Below, in pieces: positions 18,097 to 28,869 of a stretch of DNA of 64,000 nucleotides. The number at the start of each line of letters is the position of its first letter. The stretch's first letter is position 1. The translations under genes were made by a program, and so were the position numbers. This DNA is from Lysobacterales bacterium (GTDB lineage: Bacteria > Pseudomonadota > Gammaproteobacteria > Xanthomonadales > Rhodanobacteraceae), in NCBI GenBank assembly GCA_015655335.1, contig JAATFF010000089.1, positions 1-64,000 of the forward strand. Reading direction: 5' to 3'. The notes below the pieces were generated by a model that searched no databases, had not been told where the DNA came from, and saw only the letters and a list, made by a program, of their open reading frames with translations.

Positions 18097-20988
18097 ATGA
18101 GTTCAGTGCCTGACAGCCGCAATTTCATGTTGGAAACCACCGGGACTATCCCGGCGGAGCTGCGCGAGACCATGGAAAGGCTCTTTAGGGCCGCGGACGC
18201 GGGCAGCGTGCTGGAAACCTGCGAAGCCGCCTTAGGCCACCTGGGCATCCAGGGCGAGCTGATATGGCTGCCGCCGGAGATCGACGACCAGATCCCGGTG
18301 CCCGGCAGGCTCAGCCTGGCCAAGGACCCGCAGAGCCTGCAGACCCTGGTGCTCGTCAGCGACCCCGATCAGCTGAACAAGACGGTGAGTGCCGAGCTGA
18401 TCTGGCTTGGACGGCTCGCCGGCACTCGCCTGCGCCAGCTGAGCGAAACCGGTCGCCTGTATGAGGCCATTTCCCGCCTGGCCATGGCCGAGCGCCTTCA
18501 GCGTGCCTTGTATGCCATTGCCGACCTGGCCGGCACCGCACACAACATGACGGAGATGATGCAGTCGCTGCACGCCACCGTCGGCATGCTGATGTACGCG
18601 GAAAACTTCTTCATCATCCTGTATGACCCAGCCACGGATAGCGTGCGTTTTCCGTACTACGTCGATACCGTCGATCAGAAACCGCCCCTGCCGGACGAGA
18701 GCTATCCGCTGCAAGACATGCGACATAGCTTGTCGTGGAATCTGTTGCAAAATGGACAGCCCCTCATGGGCTCGGTCGAGGAATTGTCGCAGCAGCTGGA
18801 AGGTCGCTTCGTCCTGGTAGGTCCTTCGTGCGAACACTGGCTGGGTGTGCCGTTGATGCGCGGCAGCCAGGTCGTCGGCGGTATCGCCGTGCAGAGTTAT
18901 CGCTCCGATACGCATTACACGCGTCACGATCGCGATCTGCTCAATTACGTGGCGCAGCATATGCAGACGGCACTCGAGCGTCGTGAAGCGCACGCGGAAT
19001 TGGAACGACGCGTAGCCGATCGCACCGCTGCGCTACGCGCCACCAATCGCGTGTTACGCCAACAGGTGCTTCAACGTCAGCGCGGCGAGCGTTTGCAATC
19101 GGCGCTGTTCCGCATCGCCGAACTGGCGAGCGCACCGGAAAGCCAGCAGAATTTCTACGCTGCCGTACATCGCGTGGTAGGAGGACTGCTCTATGCGCGC
19201 AACTTCTACATCGCATTGTTGGACGAAAATACGCAAAGCATCACCTTCCCGTATTCGATCGACGAAAACGAACCCGCACGGCAGCCGCGCCCGCTCGGCA
19301 ACGGCGCGACCGAATACGTGCTCAAGCACGGCAAACCGTTACTGGCCGACCGGCAGACCTTCGACCGGCTCGCCGAGGCGAACGAATGCGTGCAGTCGGG
19401 CACGCCTTCCGTGTGCTGGCTTGGCGTGCCGCTGGTGTGGGACGACCGCGTGATGGGTGTGCTTGCGGTGCAGAGCTATTCGCCCAAACACATGTACGAC
19501 ACGCGCGATCAGGAGTTGCTCACTTTCGTGAGCTACCACATCGCCAACGCCCTGCAACGCAAGCAAACCAGCGAATCGCTGAAACAGGCGTATGTGAACC
19601 TGGAACGCCGCGTCACCGAGCGCACGCGCGCGCTGGCGTTGGCCAACCGCGACTTGCGCGAGCAAATCGCGGAACGCGAACGTGTCGAGCGTCGGCTGAT
19701 GTACGAGACTCTGCACGATTCGCTGACGGGCCTCCCCAACCGCACGCTTTTGCTGCAGCGGCTGGGTCAGGCCCTGCAGGCCTATCACGCCGATTCCAAC
19801 AAACTGTTCGCGGTGCTTTTCATCGACCTGGACCGTTTCAAGGTGATCAACGATTCGGTCGGCCATCTGATCGGCGATGATCTGCTGTTCCAGGCAGGCA
19901 GCCGAATTCGTGCATGCCTGAAGACACGAGACTTGGTGGCGCGATTGGGCGGCGACGAATTTGCCGTGTTGCTGGAGGGCATCAGCGACGCCGATAAAGC
20001 GAGTGTCGTGGCCGAACGCATCATTGCGGAACTGCACGTACCGTTCCGCCTCGGCATCAAGGAAATCTTTACCTCCGCGTCGATCGGCATCGCCCTTCCC
20101 GGCCCGCATTACCAACAGCCGGAAGAGTTGCTGCGCGACGCGGACGCGGCGATGTATCGCGCCAAGGACGAAGGGCGCCATCGCGCCGCCCTGTTCGACG
20201 ACCGCCTGCGTCGCGAAGTGCTTTCGCTGCTGGAGATGGAAGGCGACCTGCGCCGCGCGCTAAGCCGCAACGAATTCGTACCGTTCTATCAACCGATCGT
20301 GGCCTTGGATGACGGGCGCACGGTCGGCTACGAAGCCTTGCTGCGCTGGCGGCATCCGGATCGCGGTCTGCTATGCCCGGGCGATTTCCTCGCCGTGGCC
20401 GAGGAAAACGGCAGCGCGGAAAGTATCGATTGGCAGATTTTCGAGCAGGTGGCCTCGCAAGCGAGTGCGCTGGCCGGGACCGACGGTTTTGTGAGTCTGA
20501 ATGTATCGGGGCGGCATTTCCGCCTGCCCGATCTGGACGACCGCTTGCTTAATCTGCTGCGCGCTCACCGCGTCAATCCACGTTCGCTTCGCATCGAAGT
20601 TACCGAGCGCACGCTGCTGGAAAATCCCGCGCAGGTGAAGCGCATGCTCGACAACTTGCGCCACCACGGCGTGGGCATCGCGCTCGACGATTTCGGTACC
20701 GGCTACTCATCGCTGAGTTATTTGCATCAGTATCCGATCGAAACACTCAAGATCGACCGATCCTTCATCACCGAACTTGCCAACGCCGGCAGTCACAGCA
20801 TGCCGGTGGTACGCGCCATTCAGGTGCTGGCCGACTCGCTGCAAATGCAGGTGATTGCCGAAGGCATCGAGGATGAAGCCCAGCGCCAGGCACTGCGGCT
20901 TATCGGTTGTCGCTACGGCCAAGGTTTCCTGTTCGCCAAACCGCAAGCGGCTGAAGTTTGGCTGGGAAAGGTTAGCGTCGTCGGCTAA
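18097..20988 (+). CDS. GAF-GAF-GGDEF-EAL cyclic-di-GMP protein
   Basis: Two GAF-like domains, intact RLGGDEFAVLLEG and EAL domain (YEALLRWRHP, ALDDFGTGYSSLSYL). Confidence 0.93.
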   Translation: MSSVPDSRNFMLETTGTIPAELRETMERLFRAADAGSVLETCEAALGHLGIQGELIWLPPEIDDQIPVPGRLSLAKDPQSLQTLVLVSDPDQLNKTVSAELIWLGRLAGTRLRQLSETGRLYEAISRLAMAERLQRALYAIADLAGTAHNMTEMMQSLHATVGMLMYAENFFIILYDPATDSVRFPYYVDTVDQKPPLPDESYPLQDMRHSLSWNLLQNGQPLMGSVEELSQQLEGRFVLVGPSCEHWLGVPLMRGSQVVGGIAVQSYRSDTHYTRHDRDLLNYVAQHMQTALERREAHAELERRVADRTAALRATNRVLRQQVLQRQRGERLQSALFRIAELASAPESQQNFYAAVHRVVGGLLYARNFYIALLDENTQSITFPYSIDENEPARQPRPLGNGATEYVLKHGKPLLADRQTFDRLAEANECVQSGTPSVCWLGVPLVWDDRVMGVLAVQSYSPKHMYDTRDQELLTFVSYHIANALQRKQTSESLKQAYVNLERRVTERTRALALANRDLREQIAERERVERRLMYETLHDSLTGLPNRTLLLQRLGQALQAYHADSNKLFAVLFIDLDRFKVINDSVGHLIGDDLLFQAGSRIRACLKTRDLVARLGGDEFAVLLEGISDADKASVVAERIIAELHVPFRLGIKEIFTSASIGIALPGPHYQQPEELLRDADAAMYRAKDEGRHRAALFDDRLRREVLSLLEMEGDLRRALSRNEFVPFYQPIVALDDGRTVGYEALLRWRHPDRGLLCPGDFLAVAEENGSAESIDWQIFEQVASQASALAGTDGFVSLNVSGRHFRLPDLDDRLLNLLRAHRVNPRSLRIEVTERTLLENPAQVKRMLDNLRHHGVGIALDDFGTGYSSLSYLHQYPIETLKIDRSFITELANAGSHSMPVVRAIQVLADSLQMQVIAEGIEDEAQRQALRLIGCRYGQGFLFAKPQAAEVWLGKVSVVG

Positions 20989-20997
20989 CCCTTCCGG

Positions 20998-21891
20998 TCA
21001 TTGCACGGTCGATGTCGTCGCCGAACCGCCACTCAACAAGTGTTCCGCATCCACGCGATCGAAGGTGTACGCACGCGCACAGAATTCGCAGGTGACCTCG
21101 ATGGTGCCGTCCTGCGCTTCCAGCGTCGCCTCGACCTCTTCCCGGCCCAGCGAGCGCAACATCGTCGCGACTCTCTCCCGCGAGCAACTGCAACCGAAAG
21201 CCAGCGGACGCGGCTTGAACAACCGCACGGTCTCTTCATGATAGAGACGATAGAGCAGCTGCTCGGGCGGCGTAGTGAGCAATTCCGCGCTGCCAAGCGT
21301 GGCCGTCAAGTGTTCGATGCGTGGCCACGCATCTTCGTCATTGACTGCATCACGGCCACCTTCACCAGGCAGCTTCTGCAACATCAAGCCGACCGCGTGC
21401 TGATCGTTCGCCGCCAGCACGATGCGTGCCGGCAACTGCTCGGACTGCTGGAAGTAATTCTCCAGTGCACCCGCCAATTCCGGATGATGCAAGTCGACGA
21501 GGCCCTGATAACGCTGACCGCGCTCGACGTGACCGATGGTGATCGCCATGATGGCGTTGGGCAGGTCGCTCAACGCCAATGTGGCCGGCAGCGACTCATT
21601 CCAGCGCGCCAGACCGCGCAGACGGCCCGTATCGGAACATTCGGCGAACAATAACCGCAGCGCACCGGCGCTTTTCAGCTCGATCGACAGTGCGCCATCG
21701 AGCTTGATGTTGCCCGTCAGCAGCGCGCTGGCTGCCAGCGACTGACCCAGCAAATCGCGCAGCGGCGGCGGATAGTCGGCGCGGCCCGCGACCTCGCGCC
21801 AGGCCGGCCCGAGCCTGACGATGACGCCCCGAACCCCGGCGCGTTCGAGCAAAAAGCGGTGCAGCACATCTTCAACAAGCACGGTTTCCAC
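20998..21891 (-). CDS. hslO: Redox-regulated chaperone Hsp33
   Basis: Zinc-switch cysteines FGCSC...CEFC; GTG start at 21891 preceded by GAGG; track ORF starts upstream at 21963. Confidence 0.92.
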   Translation of the reverse strand: METVLVEDVLHRFLLERAGVRGVIVRLGPAWREVAGRADYPPPLRDLLGQSLAASALLTGNIKLDGALSIELKSAGALRLLFAECSDTGRLRGLARWNESLPATLALSDLPNAIMAITIGHVERGQRYQGLVDLHHPELAGALENYFQQSEQLPARIVLAANDQHAVGLMLQKLPGEGGRDAVNDEDAWPRIEHLTATLGSAELLTTPPEQLLYRLYHEETVRLFKPRPLAFGCSCSRERVATMLRSLGREEVEATLEAQDGTIEVTCEFCARAYTFDRVDAEHLLSGGSATTSTVQ

Positions 21892-22003
21892 GTTGACTAC
21901 CTCATAAAACCCATGGGCCAGAGATGGGGCCCCGCCTAGGGCCGCACAATAGCTCAACGCCATCGCCGCTTATACTGCGCCGGGCTTTTCTGTCTGGTTG
22001 GTC

Positions 22004-22744
22004 ATGGCTCATTTTCCCTTTTTTCGTCGTCTGCTGCGTTACGCCGGCATCGTGGCCCTGTCATGGGTGGCGTTGAGCTGGTTTGTCGTGCTCGTGCTGC
22101 GCTTTGTGCCGCCGTGGACGTCGGCGATCATGATGGAGCGTCAACTCGATGCCCTGATCCACGACGAGAAGGATTTCCATCTGCAACACCATTGGGTGCC
22201 GTGGTCGCGCATTTCTCCTTGGGTACCGATCGCGATGGTCGCCGGAGAGGACCAGAAATTCCCGTTCCACCATGGTTTCGACTTCAACTCCATCCAGAAC
22301 GCTATCGACGCGGCCGATGATGGCAAGCGACTTCGCGGCGCCAGCACTATCAGCCAGCAGACCGCGAAAAATCTTTTCCTGTGGAACGGCCGCAGCTTCG
22401 TGCGCAAGGGGCTGGAAGCGTATTTCACCGTCCTGCTCGAGGTGACCTGGCCGAAGCGCCGCATCCTGGAGGTGTATATGAACATCGCCCAGTTGGGAGA
22501 CGGTGTTTACGGGGTGGGGGCAGCCAGCGAAACCTTCTTCCGCGCGTCACCGGCCCAACTCGGCCCCGCGCAGGCTGCCCGGCTGGCGGCGGTGCTGCCC
22601 AATCCCGATCGTTTTCGCGTCGATCGCCCGAGCAGCTACGTGATGGCGCGCAGCCGATGGATCGAACAGCAAATGGATCAACTCGGCGGCCCGGGATACC
22701 TGGAAAGCCGACCGCCGCCGCGCGATACCCAACGACGACGGTGA
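22004..22744 (+). CDS. mtgA: Monofunctional biosynthetic peptidoglycan transglycosylase
   Basis: GT51 motifs EDQKFPFHHGFDFNSI, GASTISQQTAKNLFLW, EVYMNIAQLGDGVYGVGAASETFF. Confidence 0.95.
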   Translation: MAHFPFFRRLLRYAGIVALSWVALSWFVVLVLRFVPPWTSAIMMERQLDALIHDEKDFHLQHHWVPWSRISPWVPIAMVAGEDQKFPFHHGFDFNSIQNAIDAADDGKRLRGASTISQQTAKNLFLWNGRSFVRKGLEAYFTVLLEVTWPKRRILEVYMNIAQLGDGVYGVGAASETFFRASPAQLGPAQAARLAAVLPNPDRFRVDRPSSYVMARSRWIEQQMDQLGGPGYLESRPPPRDTQRRR

Positions 22745-22805
22745 CCGACGAACATCGTTCTGCTTCTCGCGTTAGCATCGTTGTCATATCCAGCGGATCC
22801 GAAGC

Positions 22806-23786
22806 ATGCCGAAACTTACTGTTGTCGTCCCGGCCTATAACGAGTCGGCTGTGCTGGCGATCTTCCATGAGCGCTTATGCGGTGTGCTCGACACGCTTTC
22901 GCTGCAGTGCGACGTGCTGTACATCGACGACGGCAGCACAGACGATACGTGGGCGATCATGCAATCGCTTGCTGCTGCCGACGGGCGCGTAGGCGTCCTC
23001 AAGCTATCGCGCAACTTCGGCAAGGAAATCGCCCTCACCGCGGGACTTGACCACGTCGATGCGGATGCTGCCGTCGTCATCGATGCGGATCTGCAAGATC
23101 CTCCTGAGTTGATTCCCGAACTGGTGCTGCAATGGCAAGCCGGCTTCGACGTGGTTTACGCCACGCGTAGTGCGCGCGCTGGCGAAAGCGGTTTCAAACG
23201 TTTCACGGCGGCGGCTTTCTATCGCACGATGGAAATGCTCTCGGACGTCCCGGTGCCGCGCGATACCGGCGATTTCCGGCTGCTTTCGCGGCGCGCGCTC
23301 AAGGCATTGGCCCAATTGCGCGAACGCCAGCGTTTCATGAAAGGCTTGTTTGCATGGATCGGCTATCGGCAGACATCGATCCAGTATCTGCGCGATCCCC
23401 GCAAGGCCGGCAAAACGAAGTGGAACTATTGGCGCCTTGCCCAGTTCGCCATCGAGGGCATCACCTCGTTCTCCAGCGCGCCGTTGCGTCTGGCGACCTG
23501 GACCGGCTTGGCCGCTTCCCTGGTGGCGTTTCTCATGGGGCTCAAGGTGCTGATCAAGGCGTTGCTGCATAGCGATCCGGTGCCTGGCTATCCGAGTCTG
23601 ATGGTGGTCGTGCTGTTTCTTGGCGGCATTCAGCTGCTGGCGCTTGGCGTCATCGGCGAATACCTGGGCCGCAACTACGCTGAAAGCAAGCAGCGGCCGC
23701 TCTATTTCATTGAGGAAGAGCACCTCCCCGGGCAGCGCGTGGGCGCATCGAACGCGTTTCACACCGATGCCACGCGGCAGCGCTAA
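22806..23786 (+). CDS. GT2 glycosyltransferase with two C-terminal TM helices (GtrB/DPM-like)
   Basis: VVVPAYNESAVL, DADLQDPPELIPELV, C-terminal GIQLLALGVIGEYLGR. Confidence 0.9.
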   Translation: MPKLTVVVPAYNESAVLAIFHERLCGVLDTLSLQCDVLYIDDGSTDDTWAIMQSLAAADGRVGVLKLSRNFGKEIALTAGLDHVDADAAVVIDADLQDPPELIPELVLQWQAGFDVVYATRSARAGESGFKRFTAAAFYRTMEMLSDVPVPRDTGDFRLLSRRALKALAQLRERQRFMKGLFAWIGYRQTSIQYLRDPRKAGKTKWNYWRLAQFAIEGITSFSSAPLRLATWTGLAASLVAFLMGLKVLIKALLHSDPVPGYPSLMVVVLFLGGIQLLALGVIGEYLGRNYAESKQRPLYFIEEEHLPGQRVGASNAFHTDATRQR

Positions 23787-23831
23787 ACTGTGCGGCACGC
23801 GGCCATGCTGCGGCCGACGGGGAGGTTGGGC

Positions 23832-24260
23832 ATGCGTCAGGTCAAGCACTTGCTGGAAACCAAGGGCAACGACATCTTCGCGGTTGCACCCGAAGCGCCT
23901 GTACTAGAAGCCATCAAGCATATGGCCGAGCGACGTGTCGGCGCATTGTTGGTGATGCGCGGCGAACAGCTGGTCGGCATCGTTTCCGAACGCGACTACG
24001 CACGCAAAGTCATTCTGCAGGGGCGCTCGTCCGCGCAGACGGCCGTCTCCGAGATCATGAGCAGCCCCGCGCTTACCGTCACGCCCGAGACGGATGTCTT
24101 CGACTGCATGCGCCTGTGCACCGATAGCCGTATTCGCCACTTGCCGGTCGTGCACGGCGACCGCGTGCTAGGCGTGATTTCGATCGGCGATTTGGTCAAG
24201 GAAGTGATCAACGCGCAAGCTGAGCAGATCGATCAGCTGCAGCGTTACATCACCAGCTGA
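23832..24260 (+). CDS. CBS-domain pair protein
   Basis: Two CBS motifs (AIKHMAERRVGALLVMRGEQLVGIVSERD; RIRHLPVVHGDRVLGVISIGDLV). Confidence 0.9.
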   Translation: MRQVKHLLETKGNDIFAVAPEAPVLEAIKHMAERRVGALLVMRGEQLVGIVSERDYARKVILQGRSSAQTAVSEIMSSPALTVTPETDVFDCMRLCTDSRIRHLPVVHGDRVLGVISIGDLVKEVINAQAEQIDQLQRYITS

Positions 24261-24281
24261 TAATCGATCGATACGCTGCGA

Positions 24282-25589
24282 TCAGGGTCGCGCGGCAGCA
24301 CTGACAGGTTGCGACGACCCGGAGCCGCTATCCGGCGCCAGGTCGGGCGAGGTGGCGGTCCTGCGCGCTATCCAGGTGGCGAAGGCTGAAAGGCCCGCGC
24401 CGATCAACGCAATGCTGCTCAGACCGACACCCAGCTTGCCCAGCCCGCTGATACCGCTGGTGACCGCCAGGTCACCGAAGCGCCACACGGCCGTTTCTAC
24501 GAAATTCTTGCCCTTGTAGCGTGTTTCGCGTGGTACACGGGTGTAGAGCGCGTCACTCGCCGGCTTGGTCATGCCATACATGAAACCACGCGTGCCGATC
24601 ATCATTAACGCCAGCAACGGAACGCCGTAACCCAAAACGTTCAGTTGCGCGTGGCCGCCTATCATCACCATCAGCAACAACGCGAAGTTCACCAGCTGCG
24701 GCAGCATCAGCGCCCATATCGCACCCCGACGCACCAGTAGCCAGCGCGACAGCGTCAATTGCAGAAACGCACCAAGCAGATTCACCGCCAGATCGATGTG
24801 TGCATAAAAAGCCGTGCGCAGCGGGGTGAGGGAAAGATGTGCTTTGGCGTAATCGGCCACCAGCGCGTAGGCAAGGGTGCCAACGCCATCGCCCAACAGC
24901 ATCAGAATCGCCATATAGCGCAGGAAAGGCCGCGACCATACTTCCCGTATACCGGCCCAAATCGAACCGCCTACGGGCTGCTCGGAGACTCCATCATGGG
25001 CCTGCTTCGCGGAGATCCCCAACAGCAAAAACAGAGAGGCGGCCAGCATGGCCGCTGATACCAACAGCAACGGTGCCACGCCGATCAGGCCGACAAGCGC
25101 GCTGGTCAAGATCGGCCCAAATATGGCTCCCGCCATTCCGCCCAGCGCAATGAGCGGAAACACTTCGCGTGCACGCTTGCTGTCGAAAACATCCGCCATG
25201 AAGCTCCAGAACAGCGACACGACGAACAGATTGAACACGCTGACCCAGATGAAAAACACCACCCCGAGCACGCGCGCACCGATACGGTCTTGCGCCAGAA
25301 ACGCAGGAATAAATGCCAGCAGGCACACGATGAAAAAACTATAGCTCCAGCCAAGCAATCGCCGGCGGGAAAAGCGTGCCACCAGTGCGCCAAACACCGG
25401 CGTAAGCAGCAACATGGCAAGAAACGTAGCACCGTAGAACAACGGCAACTGTGCCGAGCCGACCGCGCCGCCCAGTTGGTCACGCACGGGGAGCACGATG
25501 TAATACGCAGTCAGCAAGAAAAAAAACGCGAACGCCGACACCATCGGCGTGCCGTCTTTGGGTGTTGCGGCGGGAATGGACAAGCTCAC
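24282..25589 (-). CDS. MFS-type transporter (nucleotide-transporter-like)
   Basis: About 12 hydrophobic segments; ADVFDSKRAREVFPLIALGGMAGAIFGP. Confidence 0.7.
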   Translation of the reverse strand: MSLSIPAATPKDGTPMVSAFAFFFLLTAYYIVLPVRDQLGGAVGSAQLPLFYGATFLAMLLLTPVFGALVARFSRRRLLGWSYSFFIVCLLAFIPAFLAQDRIGARVLGVVFFIWVSVFNLFVVSLFWSFMADVFDSKRAREVFPLIALGGMAGAIFGPILTSALVGLIGVAPLLLVSAAMLAASLFLLLGISAKQAHDGVSEQPVGGSIWAGIREVWSRPFLRYMAILMLLGDGVGTLAYALVADYAKAHLSLTPLRTAFYAHIDLAVNLLGAFLQLTLSRWLLVRRGAIWALMLPQLVNFALLLMVMIGGHAQLNVLGYGVPLLALMMIGTRGFMYGMTKPASDALYTRVPRETRYKGKNFVETAVWRFGDLAVTSGISGLGKLGVGLSSIALIGAGLSAFATWIARRTATSPDLAPDSGSGSSQPVSAAARP

Positions 25590-25658
25590 TGGTGACTTCC
25601 AGCGTGGGGCGGCGCAAGACTAGCATGCCCCTATGACCCGAGTTCGCAAGGAGCCGAA

Positions 25659-27236
25659 GTGGACTACGACTACGTGATCGTCGGTGCCGGCTCGGCCGGA
25701 TGCGTGTTGGCCAATCGCCTGAGTGCGCATACGGGCAAACGCGTGTTGCTCTTGGAGGCAGGTAGTTCCGATTGGCATCCATTGATCCACATGCCGGCGG
25801 GGATCGCTCGCCTCGCAAAAAATCGGCGCCTCAATTGGAACTACGAAACCGAACCGGAGCCATCCCTGCAGCAACGCCGCCTGTGGTGGCCGCGCGGCAA
25901 GACGCTAGGTGGCTCCAGCTCGATCAACGCCATGTGCTACGTGCGTGGCGTGCCTGCCGATTACGATGCCTGGGCACAAGCAACCGGCGACGCGCGATGG
26001 TCGTGGTCGCAGGTGCTGCTCTGGTTTCTGCATAGCGAGAACAACACGCGTGGTGCAAGTGCTTTGCATGCGACGGGTGGTCCGCTCAGCGTTTCGGACC
26101 TGCGTCATCACAACCCTTTTTCCGCAGCCTTGATCGAGGCGGGCGCCAGCGCCGGCTTCGGCCGCAACGACGACTTCAACGGGCCCCATCAAGCGGGCTT
26201 CGGCTTCTATCAGGTGACGCAACGCAACGGTGCACGCTGCTCGACCGCTGTCGCTTTTTTGCGGCCCGCACGCACACGACCCAATCTGCACGTGCGCACG
26301 CATGCACGGGTAGAACGTATTCTGATCGAGCACGGCCGTGCGGTGGGCGTGCAGCTGCGCCATGGGCGTCGCCATGAAAACGTGCACGCCGGCGAAATCA
26401 TTCTTGCCGCCGGGGCCATCAATTCGCCACAGCTTCTGATGCTCTCGGGCATCGGACCGGCAGATCACCTGCGCGAACACGATCTGACGCCCTTGCTCGA
26501 CCTGCCCGGCGTGGGCGCGGGGTTGCAAGACCATCTGGATATTTGCACCTTGGTCAACAGCACACAGAACATCACCTACGATCATCTCAATGAACTGGCC
26601 ACTGGCTGGCGCTATCTGCGTCATCACGATGGTCCTGGCAGTTCCAATGTGGCCGAAGCGGGAGGATTCGCACGCAGCCGATTAGCGACTGACACGCGTT
26701 GCGATATCCAGTTTCATTTCGTGCCCGCACTACTGGACGACCACGGTCGCCATCGACTATCTGGTATCGGCTACACATTGCATGCTTGCTACCTGCATCC
26801 GCGCAGCCGCGGCCAATTGCATTTGCGTAGTGCCGATCCCGCCGCATCTATGGCGATCCATGCGGGTTACCTGAGCGACCCGGAGGGCCACGATCTCGCC
26901 CGCATGATCGAAGCGGCGAAGATGTCGCGCGAGATCCTCGCGCAACCGGCCTTCACTCCCTACCGAGGCAACGGCGTCTTTCCGGAATCGGAGCCGCGTG
27001 ACGACGCCGAATGGGAATCCTTCATACGGCGCAAGGCCGAAACCATCTATCACCCGGTCGGCACCTGCCGTATGGGCCTCGACGAGCGCGCAGTCGTGGA
27101 CAGCGAGTTACGCGTTCGCGGTGTGACGGGCTTACGCGTGGTCGACGCTTCGGTCATGCCCGCCCTGCCTACCGGCAATACCAATGCACCCACCATCATG
27201 ATTGCTGAACGAGCCGCTGCGCTGATGTTGGCGTGA
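25659..27236 (+). CDS. GMC-family FAD oxidoreductase (choline/alcohol dehydrogenase-like)
   Basis: YDYVIVGAGSAGCVLANRLS, GGSSSINAMCYVRG, C-terminal YHPVGTCRMG...PTIMIAERAA. Confidence 0.93.
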   Translation: MDYDYVIVGAGSAGCVLANRLSAHTGKRVLLLEAGSSDWHPLIHMPAGIARLAKNRRLNWNYETEPEPSLQQRRLWWPRGKTLGGSSSINAMCYVRGVPADYDAWAQATGDARWSWSQVLLWFLHSENNTRGASALHATGGPLSVSDLRHHNPFSAALIEAGASAGFGRNDDFNGPHQAGFGFYQVTQRNGARCSTAVAFLRPARTRPNLHVRTHARVERILIEHGRAVGVQLRHGRRHENVHAGEIILAAGAINSPQLLMLSGIGPADHLREHDLTPLLDLPGVGAGLQDHLDICTLVNSTQNITYDHLNELATGWRYLRHHDGPGSSNVAEAGGFARSRLATDTRCDIQFHFVPALLDDHGRHRLSGIGYTLHACYLHPRSRGQLHLRSADPAASMAIHAGYLSDPEGHDLARMIEAAKMSREILAQPAFTPYRGNGVFPESEPRDDAEWESFIRRKAETIYHPVGTCRMGLDERAVVDSELRVRGVTGLRVVDASVMPALPTGNTNAPTIMIAERAAALMLA

Positions 27237-27438
27237 TAGCGACACGCCGGAACGTTTACGAGCCGCAACGGTCGAATGCGGGTTGGGCCGCCCGCTTCAT
27301 ACACCTCACATCCAAGGTGTCCCGGCGTTGTGAGCCTGTCCAAAGTGCAGGACAATCCGCCCCTAACCCCATGGACGACCCCACACCGTATCCCCACGAC
27401 CCAAGGCGTGACTCCACGCCTGTAGTAAGCGGAGCAGC

Positions 27439-28767
27439 ATGCAGTTTCGTAAGTTTTCCCTGTTGATGGCCGGCTCGATCGGCATCACGACGACGTTGAT
27501 CGCTGCATCGGCGGCGCGAGCCGCATCCCCCGCCAGCCAACCCATCCCGGTGACGCATCCTGCTGCGCAGGATGCGACGGATCTCGACGCCACCACCAGC
27601 ATTCCCCCCGAGCGGATCAAGGCGAGCCTGGATGCGTATTCGCATTGGCTGGACGTCGTCGCACAGCGCAACGAAGTGGCAGGCTTGGCTACCGCCGTGG
27701 TGGTCGATGACAAAGTCACCTTCGAACGCGAGATCGGCTATGCGGACCAATCCACGCACGAGCCCATCACACCCGACACCGTATTCCGTCTTGCCTCGCT
27801 GTCGAAGGCTTTCGCGACGGCTGTCGCCGGGTTACTGGTCGACGACGGTCACTTCAGCTGGGACACCAAGCTGACCGACGTGCTGCCGTTCTTTCAGCTC
27901 AAAGATGCACAAGCCTCCGACGAGGCCACCGTGAAAGATATCTTGGGCCAACGCCTGGGACTGCCGCACAACACGTACGACCAAATGTTGGAAGACAACG
28001 TCCCCTACGAAGAGCTGGTGCGCAAGCTCGACGAAGTAAGTCTCACCTGCAACGTTGGCCAATGTTATGGCTATCAGAACGTGGCCTTTAGTCTCATCGG
28101 CGACCTGATCTACGCCGAGACCGGCGATTTCTTTTATCACCAAGTGGACAAGCGCCTCTTCTTCCCGCTTGGCATGACGACCGCCAGCTATGGTCGCGAC
28201 GCGCTGGAAGGCAGCAAAAGTTGGGCGCGTCCGCACCGTCCCGATGGTGAGCACGGCTGGATTCCGTTCGATCCCAAGGAAGCCTATTACCGCGTAGCAC
28301 CAGCCGCCGGCGTCAATGCAAGCCTGCATGACATGGAGCTTTGGCTGATCGCCCAAATGGGTGGGCGCCCCGACGTACTGCCCCAGCCGCTACTGGATTA
28401 CTTGCATACGCCGGGCGTGCCAACGCCGAGCGAAGTACATGGAGCACCCTGGCGACGAGCTCGGCTGACCTCCGCCAGCTATGCGCTCGGCTGGCGTGTA
28501 TTCACCTACGCCGGTGAGACGATGGTCTTCCATGCGGGCGAAGTAGAAGGCTATCGGACCATGATCGCGTTCTTCCCGAAGTACCGCATCGGCATGGTGT
28601 CGTTGTGGAACTCACCCGGTGCCGTCGGTACCGACCTGATGCCGATGGTGTTCGACAGCATGCTCGGCTTGCCTCATGTGGATTGGGCGGGCGTGGAAAG
28701 CGATCCGCCGGCCAACAAAGCCCCGGCGAAAACAACCCATCGCAAGCATCGCTCGCACCACGACTGA
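27439..28767 (+). CDS. Exported serine hydrolase, beta-lactamase class C/PBP4-like
   Basis: Signal peptide; SxxK FRLASLSKAFATAV; YQN motif; HAG near C-terminus. Confidence 0.88.
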   Translation: MQFRKFSLLMAGSIGITTTLIAASAARAASPASQPIPVTHPAAQDATDLDATTSIPPERIKASLDAYSHWLDVVAQRNEVAGLATAVVVDDKVTFEREIGYADQSTHEPITPDTVFRLASLSKAFATAVAGLLVDDGHFSWDTKLTDVLPFFQLKDAQASDEATVKDILGQRLGLPHNTYDQMLEDNVPYEELVRKLDEVSLTCNVGQCYGYQNVAFSLIGDLIYAETGDFFYHQVDKRLFFPLGMTTASYGRDALEGSKSWARPHRPDGEHGWIPFDPKEAYYRVAPAAGVNASLHDMELWLIAQMGGRPDVLPQPLLDYLHTPGVPTPSEVHGAPWRRARLTSASYALGWRVFTYAGETMVFHAGEVEGYRTMIAFFPKYRIGMVSLWNSPGAVGTDLMPMVFDSMLGLPHVDWAGVESDPPANKAPAKTTHRKHRSHHD

Positions 28768-28808
28768 CCGTTGCCCGCGGGCATCCGTCACGGCGTCACG
28801 TATATCCA

Positions 28809-28852
28809 AACGAAAGAGACGGAGCCGGGGCGGCTCCGCCTCTTTCGTTTTG
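28809..28852. terminator. Bidirectional terminator
   Basis: AACGAAAGAG-a-CGGAGCC-ggggc-GGCTCCG-c-CTCTTTCGTT between convergent genes. Confidence 0.88.
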
Positions 28853-28869
28853 TAACGCCTTAAAAGCTA